Positions 17,867 through 25,984 of a stretch of 54,476 nt of DNA are shown in pieces; the first letter of the stretch is position 1; every line of letters begins with the position of its first letter. Source of the DNA: Massilia sp. HP4 (GTDB lineage Bacteria; Pseudomonadota; Gammaproteobacteria; Burkholderiales; Burkholderiaceae_D); contig NZ_STGG01000037.1 of assembly GCF_005222695.1 (NCBI RefSeq), positions 1-54,476 of the forward strand, written 5' to 3'. A model generated the notes under the pieces. The model made no database searches and was not told the DNA's origin. It was given only the letters and a program-made list of their open reading frames with translations. The position numbers and the translations under genes were made by a program.

Positions 17867-19468
17867 ATGGAGCGCAGGGATTTCGTACGACTGGGATTGG
17901 CGGCCGGGGCGGCCGCGGGAGCACCTGGCCTGGCGCTGGCGGCGCCGGCGAAGAAGGCGGCGCCGTTGAAATTCGCGGCCGACGCCATGCTCGAAGCCGG
18001 CGTACAAGTCCAGCAGCAGGCCATGCGCGCCGGTAAATTGACGGCGCACGGCCTGGCTACGCGCTACCTGGCCCGCATCGACGCCGTCGACCGCGCCGGG
18101 CCGCGGCTGCGCTCGGTGATCGAGCTGAACCCCGACGCCCTGGGGATCGCGCGCGAGCGCGACCGCGAGCGCAAGGCCGGCAAGCTGCGCGGCCCGCTGC
18201 ATGGCATTCCCGTGCTACTGAAGGACAATATCGCCACCGGCGACAAGATGTGCACCACGGCTGGCTCGCTGGCGCTGGACGGCGTGCGCGCCACGCGCGA
18301 CGCCCACCTGGTTGCACGCCTGCGCAATGCCGGCGCCGTCATCCTGGGCAAGACCAATCTGTCGGAATGGGCGAATATGCGCTCGGTGAGATCCACGAGC
18401 GGCTGGAGCGCGCGCGGCGGCCAGACCCGCAATCCATATGCGCTCGACCGCAATACCAGCGGCTCGAGCAGCGGCTCGGCGGCGGCCATGGCGGCCAGCC
18501 TGGCCACGCTGGCGGTGGGCACCGAGACCGACGGTTCGATCGTGTCGCCCAGCGCCAGCTGCGGCATCGTCGGCATCAAGCCGACCCTGGGCCTGGTCAG
18601 CCGCGCCGGCATCATCCCGATCGCGCACTCGCAGGATACGGCCGGCCCGATGACGCGCAGCGTGGCCGACGCGGCATTTTTGCTGGGCGCCTTGTCCGGC
18701 CCCGATCCCGAGGACGGTGTCACCGCGAAGGCGCCGCGCGTAAACTACGCCAGCTTCCTGCGCAAGGACGGCCTGCGCGGCAAGCGCCTGGGCGTGGCGC
18801 GCGATTTCTTTGGCGCCAACGATGGCGTGAATGCGCTGGTCGAGCGGGAATTGAGCCTGCTGAGGGAGCAGGGCGCGATCCTGGTCGACGTCGCCATCCC
18901 CCATGGCGACAAGTACGGCGAGACCGAGCTGACGGTGCTGCTGCACGAATTCCGGCCCGACCTCGAAGCCTGGCTGGCCGCCTATGCCCCGCATGCGCCG
19001 GTCAAGACCATGGCCGACATCATCGACTTCAACGTGCGCAATGCGGACAAGGAGATGCCGTACTTCGGCCAGGAACACCTGATCGCGGCCCAATCGAAGG
19101 GCGGCCTGCAGGCGCGCGACTATGTAAAAGCGCTGGCCAATAATCGGCGCTATGCGCGCGACAAGGGGATCGACCAGGTGATGCGCGACCAGAAGCTCGA
19201 TGCCCTGGTGGCGCCGACCGGCGGCCCGGCCTGGCTCACCGACTACATCAACGGCGACCACTACGGCAGCAGCTTTTCGTCGCCGGCGGCGGTGGCCGGC
19301 TATCCGCACATCACGGTGCCGGCCGGCCTGCTGCATGGGCTGCCGGTGGGGCTGTCCTTCGTGGGCAAGGCCTGGAGCGAGCCGGCGCTGATCGCCATGG
19401 CCTATGCCTACGAGCAGGCTGGCCGGCGCCGCCGCGCGCCGACCTATGCGGCGCGCATCCCGGTTTAA
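17867..19468 (+). CDS. Tat-exported amidase-signature hydrolase
   Basis: Amidase signature family. The Ser-cisSer-Lys triad is visible: Lys in PVLLKDNIATG, the cis-Ser in SGSSSGSAAA and the nucleophile in TETDGSIVSPS. The N-terminus MERRDFVRLGLAAGAAAG ending in LALAAP is a twin-arginine signal peptide, so the enzyme folds in the cytoplasm and works in the periplasm or outside. The length is 533 residues. Being exported and alone, it is not the GatA subunit of tRNA amidation. The substrate is unknown; peptide amides or other amides are possible. It converges with the lipoprotein gene, overlapping its stop by four bases. Confidence 0.92.
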   Translation: MERRDFVRLGLAAGAAAGAPGLALAAPAKKAAPLKFAADAMLEAGVQVQQQAMRAGKLTAHGLATRYLARIDAVDRAGPRLRSVIELNPDALGIARERDRERKAGKLRGPLHGIPVLLKDNIATGDKMCTTAGSLALDGVRATRDAHLVARLRNAGAVILGKTNLSEWANMRSVRSTSGWSARGGQTRNPYALDRNTSGSSSGSAAAMAASLATLAVGTETDGSIVSPSASCGIVGIKPTLGLVSRAGIIPIAHSQDTAGPMTRSVADAAFLLGALSGPDPEDGVTAKAPRVNYASFLRKDGLRGKRLGVARDFFGANDGVNALVERELSLLREQGAILVDVAIPHGDKYGETELTVLLHEFRPDLEAWLAAYAPHAPVKTMADIIDFNVRNADKEMPYFGQEHLIAAQSKGGLQARDYVKALANNRRYARDKGIDQVMRDQKLDALVAPTGGPAWLTDYINGDHYGSSFSSPAAVAGYPHITVPAGLLHGLPVGLSFVGKAWSEPALIAMAYAYEQAGRRRRAPTYAARIPV

Positions 19469-19944
19469 CGGCTTGCGGCCTGCCTGGCCTGCGCGAACAC
19501 GGGGCCCCACTGCGGGTGTCCATGTTCGCCCGGGCCGAGGTCGAACGACGCATCGAGCTTGAAGGCGCGATCGAACGTCTGGCGGCACAGCGCCTGGCGG
19601 CCCGTCAGGCAGTAGCTGAACGCGGTGTATTTCAGGGCGCTCAGCCGTTCGCGCTGGCCGGCGCCGTTCATGTCGCTGCCGTTCAGGCGCCGGATTGCGC
19701 CGTTGTAGTCGCCCTTGTCGTACAGAGCGATGCCTTCGCGCAGCGCGGCGTCGTCGCGTTTCGACTCTGGCGCGGTTGGACGGTTGGCCTGCGCGCGCTG
19801 GGCGCGTGGCTTGCCGCCGTCGGCGCGCGGATGGGGACGGGCTTTTTCCTGGCCGCCCAGCACGGGGCCGAACTGGGTGCAGCCCGCCATGGCCAGCGCC
19901 ATCAGCGCCAGCATGCCTGCACGGCCATAAGATCCAATGTTCAC
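19465..19944 (-). CDS. TssQ-like T6SS-associated lipoprotein with TPR-like repeats
   Basis: 159 residues. The signal peptide ends in the lipobox LAMAGC, so the mature protein is a lipid-anchored periplasmic or outer-membrane protein. After a charged linker, residues about 70-150 (GIALYDKGDYNGAIRRL, KYTAFSYCLTGRQALC and FDRAFKLDASFDL) form TPR-like helices, ending in EHGHPQWGPVF. This layout resembles the TssQ family of lipoproteins tied to type VI secretion, which I recall from memory. The start codon overlaps the stop of the kinase-like gene by four bases, so the two are coupled. No other T6SS gene is in the window. Confidence 0.65.
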   Translation of the reverse strand: MNIGSYGRAGMLALMALAMAGCTQFGPVLGGQEKARPHPRADGGKPRAQRAQANRPTAPESKRDDAALREGIALYDKGDYNGAIRRLNGSDMNGAGQRERLSALKYTAFSYCLTGRQALCRQTFDRAFKLDASFDLGPGEHGHPQWGPVFAQARQAASR

Positions 19945-21158
19945 TGCGCTGCCTCCTCGGTGAAATCAAGTTCGATCGTGCCGGCCTGGCCCTGTACCGA
20001 CTGCACGGTCACGGTATGTTCGGGGAAGCTCGGGTTGACGATGCGGATCGTGTGCTCGCCCGGCGGCAGCGTGATGTGCCTGAGCGGCGGGCTGGCGCCG
20101 CGCTCGACGCCATCGACGACGATCGTGCCCCAGGGCTTGACCGCCAGCGTATAGGTGGTGCCGGCGACGGCCGCCTCGGGCGGCGTGCCTTGCGGCGCGA
20201 GCTGCACCGCCGTCGGCGGCACCGTGGCGTCCGGCGCGGGCGGCGGCGCGATCGGCGCGCCGGATGCGGATTCGTCGATCACCGGGCCGTGCAGCTGGGC
20301 CGGCGGGTCTTGCGGCAAGGTCACCAGCGGCGCATCCGACGCATGGTGCGGATCCTCGAGCGCCGGCGGCACCGACAGTGCCAGCGCATCGCTGGAGTCG
20401 GCCTGCTGCAATAGCGCGACCAGGGCGGCCAGCGCAGCGACCACGACCAGCGCGGCGATGCCGGTCAAGAGCCAGCGTCGTGGGCGCTCCGGGGCGGCAG
20501 GCGGCGCCGGATCGGGGGCGGAGCGGGTTCGTGGCACGTGCACCGGCGCCCGCGTGGGCGCAGCCGCTGGCGCTTCGAGCGGCGCATCCGGCGCGACGGC
20601 GGCCGGCAGCGGCGCCGCCACCTCGTTGTCAGGCGGCAGCGGCGCCGCCACCTCGTCGTCAGGCGGCAGCGGCGCCGCGGGCGGCGGCCCAAGCACCACG
20701 ATGCCCAGCAGGTCGCGCATGCGCTCGATGGTGCGCGGCCGCGTGGGCGCATCGGGCGCCAGGCAGCGGTCGATGGCGTCGATGAAGCCGTCGCTGTAGT
20801 CGGGCAGCGGACGACCGCGCAGCGGCGTGGTGGGCGCAAGGTCGAGCGTGACCGCGTAATGGACCACGGCCGCCAGGTCGTGCACGTCGCGCGCTTCGAT
20901 CTCGGCAAGGGCGTCGGGATCGGGCTCCTGGTCCGAGCTGGGCAGCAGGACTGGATCGCCGGAATCGAGGATGAGCAGGGTGTCGGGCGTGATCACGCGG
21001 TGCGGCATGCGCATGCCGTATTGCACCTCGAGCGACTGCAGCACCTGGCGGACGATGCGGCGGCACCAGGCTTCGCTGACCATCTCGTGGTTGTGCTCGA
21101 CGATCTCGCGGACGGTGCGGCCGTCGAGCTGCTGTGCTGTGGTGTCTGGGGTCATCAT
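19941..21158 (-). CDS. Degenerate kinase-like membrane protein with C-terminal PEGA domain
   Basis: 405 residues. The first 165 look like the C-lobe of a Ser/Thr kinase (IDRCLAPDAPTRPRTIERM matches the end of such domains). However, the catalytic HRD-x-K-x-x-N loop is reduced to HRVITPDTLLI and no DFG or P-loop is present, so it should be a pseudokinase. A Pro/Ala-rich linker leads to one membrane helix (WLLTGIAALVVVAALAALVA), then a second linker and a periplasmic PEGA-type beta domain (YTLAVKPWGTIVVDGVERG onward). It is translationally coupled to the TssQ-like lipoprotein. Similar kinase-lipoprotein pairs occur in T6SS clusters; here the pair is alone. A 30-base tandem repeat lies in its linker. 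Confidence 0.72.
   Translation of the reverse strand: MMTPDTTAQQLDGRTVREIVEHNHEMVSEAWCRRIVRQVLQSLEVQYGMRMPHRVITPDTLLILDSGDPVLLPSSDQEPDPDALAEIEARDVHDLAAVVHYAVTLDLAPTTPLRGRPLPDYSDGFIDAIDRCLAPDAPTRPRTIERMRDLLGIVVLGPPPAAPLPPDDEVAAPLPPDNEVAAPLPAAVAPDAPLEAPAAAPTRAPVHVPRTRSAPDPAPPAAPERPRRWLLTGIAALVVVAALAALVALLQQADSSDALALSVPPALEDPHHASDAPLVTLPQDPPAQLHGPVIDESASGAPIAPPPAPDATVPPTAVQLAPQGTPPEAAVAGTTYTLAVKPWGTIVVDGVERGASPPLRHITLPPGEHTIRIVNPSFPEHTVTVQSVQGQAGTIELDFTEEAAQ
20605..20680. repeat. 30-base tandem repeat in the pseudokinase linker
   Basis: GGCAGCGGCGCCGC recurs at 20605, 20635 and 20665. The first two units differ by one base (TTGTC versus TCGTC) and the third is cut short. It codes for repeated PLPPDDEVAA and PLPPDNEVAA in frame, so copy number change alters linker length without a frameshift. 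Confidence 0.85.
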
Positions 21159-21291
21159 GGCATCGTGCCGGACGCGCGGAGTGCGTCCGGTGAATGTTTA
21201 TTTATTGCAAATAATGCCAGAATTGCGCCGAGGATGGCGCGGTCCCGCTCAACCGTGCGCAGGTGTTACAGATAAAGGCGGGGTGAGGCGT

Positions 21292-22701
21292 TCAGGTTTC
21301 GATGAAGCGCATCTTGAACCAGCGCCCCTTGATGGCGCCGAAACCCGGGCCTGGCGTATCGCCCTGGCCCAGGCGCGCAACGGCTGCCTGCGCCACATTG
21401 CGGTCGAGCGCGACATAGCTGTTGAACTCGCCGATATTGATCTTGCCGACCTGTTCGCGGGTGAGGCCGGCGTCGCCGGTCAGCGCGCCCAGCAGGTCGC
21501 CGGGACGCAGCTTGGCCTTCTTGCCGCCGGCCACGCACAAGGTCACCATCGGCGCCGGGGCGGCCGCTTCCTCGTGTTCGCCCAGCCCATCCAGGTTTTC
21601 CCACACGGCTTGCTGGTCCTGGTATTCCTCGACCAGGCGCACCCATTTCTTTTCGTTCGGCGCTACCAGCGTATGCGCCATGCCGCTCGCGCCGGCGCGG
21701 CCGGTGCGGCCGACGCGGTGCACGTGGACTTCGGGGTCGCGCGAGATGTCGACGTTGATCACGGTATCGAGGTCGGCGATATCGAGGCCGCGCGCTGCAA
21801 CGTCGGTGGCCACCAGCACCGAGCAGCTGCGGTTACTGAACAGCACCAGGATCTCGTCGCGTTCCTGCTGTTCCAGTTCGCCATACAGCGCCAGCGCCGA
21901 GAAGCCCTGCGCCTGCAGGCTGTCGGCCACCTCGCGGCAGCGCGCCTTGGTATTGCAGAACACCAGGGCCGACACCGGCCGGTGGTGCTTGAGCAGGCGG
22001 CCGACGGCCTGTTCGCGGCCTTCGAAGCCGATTTCGTAGAAGCGCTGGTCGATCGCCTCCAGGCTGTGCTGGCCCTCGACCGTCACTTCGAGCGGGTCGC
22101 GCAGGAAGCCGGCGGTGGCGAAGCGGATATCGTCAGGGTAGGTGGCCGAGAACAGCAGGGTCTGGCGATGGACCGGCGTGGCCGAGACGATGTCCGCGAT
22201 CTCGTCGTAGAAGCCCATATCGGTCATGCGGTCGGCTTCGTCGAGCACCAGGGTCTGGACATTCGACAGGTCGAGCGTGGCGCGGCCCAGGTGGTCGCGG
22301 ATGCGGCCCGGGGTGCCGACCACGATGTGGGCGCCGTGCTCCAGCGAGGCGATCTGCGGACGCATCGACACGCCGCCGGTCAGGGTCAGGATCTTGACGT
22401 TGCCGACGCCGCGCGCCAGGCGGCGCAATTCGCCCGCGACCTGGTCGGCCAGTTCGCGCGTGGGGCACAGCACCAGGCCCTGCACCGCGAACCAGGCCGG
22501 ATTGAGCTTGTTCAGGATGCCGATGCCAAAGGCCGCGGTCTTGCCGCTGCCGGTCTTGGCCTGGGCGATCAGGTCGCGCCCGCCCAATACCGACGGCAAG
22601 GTCTCGGCCTGCACCTGGGTCATGTGGTGGTAGCCGAGCGTGGCCAGGTTGGCGAGAAAGCGCGGTGCGAGGGACAGCGCGGTGAAGGAATCGGATTGCA
22701 T
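21292..22701 (-). CDS. dbpA: DEAD-box RNA helicase of the DbpA type
   Basis: Acts in late assembly of the 50S subunit by binding hairpin 92 of 23S rRNA. The helicase core is complete: QVQAETLP, AKTGSGKT near residue 50, PTRELA, VLDEADRM, SAT and HRVGRTGRAG. The C-terminal 75 residues (VTLCVAGGKKAKLRPGDLL to the end) are the DbpA RNA-binding domain that sets this member apart from other DEAD proteins. The length is 469 residues (E. coli 457). A small gene lies 28 bases upstream on the same strand, itself downstream of tRNA-fMet. Confidence 0.95.
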   Translation of the reverse strand: MQSDSFTALSLAPRFLANLATLGYHHMTQVQAETLPSVLGGRDLIAQAKTGSGKTAAFGIGILNKLNPAWFAVQGLVLCPTRELADQVAGELRRLARGVGNVKILTLTGGVSMRPQIASLEHGAHIVVGTPGRIRDHLGRATLDLSNVQTLVLDEADRMTDMGFYDEIADIVSATPVHRQTLLFSATYPDDIRFATAGFLRDPLEVTVEGQHSLEAIDQRFYEIGFEGREQAVGRLLKHHRPVSALVFCNTKARCREVADSLQAQGFSALALYGELEQQERDEILVLFSNRSCSVLVATDVAARGLDIADLDTVINVDISRDPEVHVHRVGRTGRAGASGMAHTLVAPNEKKWVRLVEEYQDQQAVWENLDGLGEHEEAAAPAPMVTLCVAGGKKAKLRPGDLLGALTGDAGLTREQVGKINIGEFNSYVALDRNVAQAAVARLGQGDTPGPGFGAIKGRWFKMRFIET

Positions 22702-22729
22702 GGCAAAGCCTCCAGCCGGCAGGGCCGGG

Positions 22730-22975
22730 CTATTCGGGATCGGGCGCCCAGACCGGCAGGCCGGTCAGGTCGAGTTTGTCGTCGCGCTGCCAGACTGGCA
22801 GGCCGGTGGTGTCGGTTTCGTCGAGCAGGTGAAGTTGCTCTTGCTTGAGCCCACTGCGGCGCGGACGAGGGCCGGTGCGTTTCGGCTCAACAACTGGAGC
22901 GAGCGGCGCCGCCGGCTCGAAGCCCGGCAGGTCGAACGTTGCGTTGTCTTTCTTGTCTCTCACACTTTGCCTCAT
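22730..22975 (-). CDS. Small acidic protein with a repeated TGLPVW motif, unknown function
   Basis: About 81 residues, not recognised. It starts MRQSVRDKKDNATFDLPGFE, has a basic middle (PKRTGPRPRRSG), and ends with two copies of a short motif: DTTGLPVWQRDD and DLTGLPVWAPD. Start choice is uncertain: ATGs at 22984 and 22975 lack a clear ribosome site, while a GTG at 22963 has GAGG at ideal spacing and may be the real start. The frame runs open further upstream but crosses the tRNA gene, so longer versions are not real. It lies 28 bases before dbpA on the same strand and is probably cotranscribed with it. Confidence 0.65.
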   Translation of the reverse strand: MRQSVRDKKDNATFDLPGFEPAAPLAPVVEPKRTGPRPRRSGLKQEQLHLLDETDTTGLPVWQRDDKLDLTGLPVWAPDPE

Positions 22976-22995
22976 TTTCTGCATTTGTTGCCGCA

Positions 22996-23028
22996 GAAAA
23001 CAAAAGCCCGGCTCTCTGAGTCGGGCTC
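22996..23028 (-). terminator. Terminator of tRNA-fMet
   Basis: On the minus strand AGCCCG (23026-23021) pairs with CGGGCT (23010-23005), followed by TTTTGTTTT. It sits 15 bases after the tRNA 3' end. Confidence 0.8.
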
Positions 23029-23040
23029 TTGTATCGAATT

Positions 23041-23117
23041 TGGTTGCGGGGACAGGATTTGAACCTGTGACCTTCGGGTTATGAGCCCGACGAGCTGCCA
23101 GACTGCTCCACCCCGCG
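23041..23117 (-). tRNA. Initiator tRNA-fMet (CAT anticodon)
   Basis: 77 bases with encoded CCA. Anticodon CAU in loop CTCATAA. It carries the initiator marks: an unpaired C1-A72 at the acceptor end (starts CGCGGGG, ends CCCCGCAACCA) and three G-C pairs next to the anticodon loop. Confidence 0.97.
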
Positions 23118-23129
23118 TCTGAGAACGAT

Positions 23130-23158
23130 AGTATAGCGCGTCTGGCGGCCGTTTGCAA
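23130..23158 (-). promoter_or_regulatory. Sigma-70 promoter of tRNA-fMet
   Basis: On the minus strand TTGCAA (23158-23153) and TATACT (23135-23130) are 17 bases apart, 12 bases before the tRNA. The -35 overlaps the end of the MFS gene region. Confidence 0.8.
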
Positions 23159-23164
23159 TCGAGG

Positions 23165-24316
23165 CTAGTCAGATAGTCTCCGTGTCGCCGCCCAGAACCA
23201 CAGTGCCGCCAGGCTGATGCCACCGCCGAGCAGGCACACGCCGTTCCAGCCGGCATGCGCGTAGACCTGGGTCGAGGCCATCGCACCCAGCCCACTGCCC
23301 ACGGCGTAGAACAGCATATAGGCGCCGACCAGGCGGCTGTGTTCTTCGCTGGCGGTGCGGAAAATCATGCCCTGGTTGGTGACGTGGATGGCCTGGCCAC
23401 CGAGGTCGAGCAGCACGATGCCGATGACGAGCGCCCACAGCGAGAGCGGCATCAGCGCCAGCGGCAACCAGGCCAGCAGCAGCAATAGCAGCGCCGCCAG
23501 CGTGACCTGCCGTTCCCGGCCGCGGTCGGCCAGGCGGCCGGCCCAGGTGGCGGCCAGGGCGCCCGCCGCGCCGACCAGGCCGAAGGCGCCGATGGCGGTG
23601 TGCGAGAAACCGTAGGGCGCTGCGCTCAGCGGCAGCACGAGCGCGCTCCAGAACACATTGAAGGCGGCGAACATCAACAGGGCCAGCACGCCGCGCACCT
23701 GCAGGACGCGGTGCCGGCGCAGCAGGGCGAACATCGAGGCCAGCAGCGCCGGATACGCCATGCTCGCCTTGCCGCGCGCGAGCACCGGCAGCCGCCGCCA
23801 CAACAGCGCCGCGAGCAGCAGCATCGCGCCGGCCGAGCATAGGTAGACGCCGCGCCAGCCCGCCACATCGCCGATGGCGCCGGCCACCACGCGCGCCAGC
23901 AGCAGGCCGACGAAGACGCCGCCCTGGGTGGCGCCGACCACGCGGCCGCGTTCATGTTCGGCGGCGCTGCTGGCCGCGTACGCGATCAGGCCCTGAGTCA
24001 TCGCGGTGCCGAGCAGGCCCGTCAGGAGCATGGCCGCCAGCAGCAGCGGCGCCGACCCCACCATGCCGACGGCGGCCAGCACCGCGGCCAGCAGCAGGGC
24101 TTGCGCCAGCATCAGGCGCCGGCGCTCGAGCAGGTCGCCCAGCGGCACCACGAACAGCAGCGCCAGGCCGCAGCCGAGCTGGGTGGCGGTGACGATGCCG
24201 CCGATGGCGGCCTGCGGTAGCGCGAAGTCGCGCGCCACGGCGTCCAGCAGCGGCTGGGCGAAATAGACATTGGCGACACTCATGCCGGCGGCGATGGCGA
24301 ACAGTGGGGTGGGCAA
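23165..24316 (-). CDS. MFS transporter, probable efflux pump
   Basis: Twelve hydrophobic segments over about 383 residues. The opening PLFAIAAGMSVANVYFAQPLL and the loop GDLLERRRLML (MFS motif A-like) are typical of drug/proton antiporters of the major facilitator family. The start is set at a TTG at 24316, which has GGAG eight bases before it and leads straight into the first helix; a longer reading from 24340 would begin inside the operator. It is divergent from an HxlR-family regulator with a large inverted repeat between them, so it is probably repressed by that regulator until a toxic or redox-active compound appears. The substrate is unknown. Confidence 0.88.
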   Translation of the reverse strand: MPTPLFAIAAGMSVANVYFAQPLLDAVARDFALPQAAIGGIVTATQLGCGLALLFVVPLGDLLERRRLMLAQALLLAAVLAAVGMVGSAPLLLAAMLLTGLLGTAMTQGLIAYAASSAAEHERGRVVGATQGGVFVGLLLARVVAGAIGDVAGWRGVYLCSAGAMLLLAALLWRRLPVLARGKASMAYPALLASMFALLRRHRVLQVRGVLALLMFAAFNVFWSALVLPLSAAPYGFSHTAIGAFGLVGAAGALAATWAGRLADRGRERQVTLAALLLLLLAWLPLALMPLSLWALVIGIVLLDLGGQAIHVTNQGMIFRTASEEHSRLVGAYMLFYAVGSGLGAMASTQVYAHAGWNGVCLLGGGISLAALWFWAATRRLSD

Positions 24317-24332
24317 GAGTTCATCTCCATTC

Positions 24333-24386
24333 GGTTGCAAATTGAAACCAGTTGAAGCGTAGTCAATCTGGTTTTAAAATGCAACC
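24333..24386. promoter_or_regulatory. Operator and divergent promoters between the MFS and hxlR-type genes
   Basis: Arms at 24333-24351 and 24368-24386 are inverted copies matching at about 16 of 19 positions (GGTTGCA ... AAACCAG / CTGGTTT ... TGCAACC), with a 16-base centre. Inside lies TTGAAG (24352) - 17 bases - TAAAAT (24375) toward the regulator. On the other strand TTGACT (24366) faces the transporter. The regulator bound here would cover both promoters. Confidence 0.75.
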
Positions 24387-24389
24387 ACT

Positions 24390-24839
24390 ATGGCGAAAAA
24401 AGATACCCTGATCGATGAGCCATGTCCGGTGGCCAGGTCGGTCGACCTGATCGGCGACCGCTGGTCGCTGCTGATCGTGCGCGATGCCTTCGATGGAATG
24501 CGTCGTTTCACCGACTTCCAGCGCAACCTGGGCGTTGCGCGCAACATTCTGGCGGACCGCCTGCGGCGGCTGGTGGAGGCCGGCATCCTGGTCGCCCAGC
24601 CGACGGCGCCGGGCGGCGCCTACCACGAGTACGTGCTTACCGCGCGCGGCCAGCGGCTGTTCCCGGTCGTGGTGGCGCTGAGACAGTGGGGCGAGGGCGA
24701 ACTGTTCGCGCCGGGCGAGGCGCATTCGGACCTGGTCGAGAAGAAGACCGGCAAGCGGCTGGCGCGCATGGCGCCGGTGGGGGAGGACGGCAACTTGCTG
24801 GCGCCCGGTGACACCGAGGTACGCAAGTTGCCGCAATAA
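24390..24839 (+). CDS. HxlR-family transcriptional regulator
   Basis: 149 residues with a winged helix of the HxlR/MarR-like class. EPCPVARSVDLIGDRWSLLI carries the N-terminal cysteine often used as a redox or electrophile sensor in this family. FTDFQRNLGVARNILADRLRRL is the recognition helix region, and YHEYVLTARGQRLFPVVVAL is the wing. The extension after residue 105 is charged and ends EVRKLPQ. It is divergent from the MFS transporter and shares an inverted repeat with it. The ATG falls only about ten bases after the predicted -10, so the mRNA may have almost no leader. Confidence 0.93.
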   Translation: MAKKDTLIDEPCPVARSVDLIGDRWSLLIVRDAFDGMRRFTDFQRNLGVARNILADRLRRLVEAGILVAQPTAPGGAYHEYVLTARGQRLFPVVVALRQWGEGELFAPGEAHSDLVEKKTGKRLARMAPVGEDGNLLAPGDTEVRKLPQ

Positions 24840-24846
24840 GACAGGG

Positions 24847-25983
24847 TCAGCCGGCGCGCAGGCGCCACAGCGAGGTGACTTCCTTCGAACGCGCCGCATG
24901 CAGCGGATCGTCCGGATCGCTGGCGCGAGGGTGCACGGGACGCGTATCGTGGCGGGCGACGACTTCCAGGCCGGCGCCCTGAATCCAGCCCAGCAACTGC
25001 TCGCGGCTGCGCAGGCCCAGGTGCTCGGCGAAATCCGACATGACCAGCCAGCCTTCGCCATCTGGTTCAAGGTGCGCGGCCAGGCCATCGAGAAAACCGC
25101 GCAGCATGCGGCTGTCCGGATCGTAGATCGCGTATTCGATGGCAGAACTTGGTTTGCCCGGCAGCCAGGGCGGATTGCACACCACCAGCGGCGCCCGGCC
25201 TTGCGGGAACAGGTCGGCCTGCTGGATGTCGACCTGGGCTGCAAGACCAAGCCGCGCGATGTTCTCGCGCGCGCAACCGAGCGCCCGCGCATCCATGTCG
25301 GTGGCGAGCACCTGCATCCCGCGCCGCGCCAGCACGGCCGACAGCACGCCGGTGCCGGCGCCGATATCGAAAGCCGTTTTCGCGCCCGTGGGCAGCGGCG
25401 CCTGCGCCACCAGTTCCACGTACTCGCCGCGCACCGGCGAGAACACGCCATACCAGGGGTGGATGCGGTCGTCGAGCGCCGGCACCATGACGCCCTTGCG
25501 CCGCCATTCGTGGGCGCCGATCACGCCCAGCAGCTCGCGCAGCGACGCGACATAAGGTTCATCGGCCGGGCCGTAGGCTTCCAGGCAGGCCAGGCGCGCA
25601 TCGGGTGCGCGCCGCAAGGGGATGCCATGGTCGGCTTCGAACGGGATCAGGAGCATCGCCAGGGTGCGGGCGCGCTGCAGCTGGGTCAGGCGATGGCGGT
25701 GGAAAGCCTCGGTTGGCGTGGCCGGCGCCTTGGGCTTGGCGCGGCGGCCGCGTTCGCCCTTGTGCTCGATGCGGCGCACCAGCGCCTGCAGCAGCTGGCG
25801 CGCGTTCTGGAAGTCGCCGCGCCACAGCAGGGCGGTGCCGTCCAGCGCGAGGCGATAGGCGGCGTCGGCGCTCATGGTGTCATCGGCCAGCACCACTTTC
25901 TTCGGCGCCGGCCAGCCGCTCTCCGAGCGCCACAGCGCCCAGCGGGTTTCTCCACCTTCCTGCCATGCGATCCGCGTCGTCAT
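24847..25983 (-). CDS. Class I SAM-dependent methyltransferase with NPPW motif
   Basis: 378 residues. Residues about 200-300 hold the Rossmann core: AFDIGAGTGVLSAVLARRG (SAM loop), ATDMDARALGCARENI, and VVCNPPWLPG, the NPPW active-site motif of N-methyltransferases acting on protein glutamine, RNA or DNA bases (PrmC/HemK-like and RlmG-like). The N-terminal half (TMSADAAYRLALDGTALLWRG, QLLQALVRRIEHKG) is a separate helical domain I do not recognise. The ATG at 25983 is chosen since it is one base after the stop of the small upstream gene. The substrate is not determined. The C-terminus converges on the HxlR gene. Confidence 0.85.
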   Translation of the reverse strand: MTTRIAWQEGGETRWALWRSESGWPAPKKVVLADDTMSADAAYRLALDGTALLWRGDFQNARQLLQALVRRIEHKGERGRRAKPKAPATPTEAFHRHRLTQLQRARTLAMLLIPFEADHGIPLRRAPDARLACLEAYGPADEPYVASLRELLGVIGAHEWRRKGVMVPALDDRIHPWYGVFSPVRGEYVELVAQAPLPTGAKTAFDIGAGTGVLSAVLARRGMQVLATDMDARALGCARENIARLGLAAQVDIQQADLFPQGRAPLVVCNPPWLPGKPSSAIEYAIYDPDSRMLRGFLDGLAAHLEPDGEGWLVMSDFAEHLGLRSREQLLGWIQGAGLEVVARHDTRPVHPRASDPDDPLHAARSKEVTSLWRLRAG

Positions 25984-25984
25984 A

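Noticed and set aside
22976..23158. Longer N-terminus for the small TGLPVW protein
   Set aside because: It would be translated through tRNA-fMet and its terminator; the conserved-looking part starts after them.
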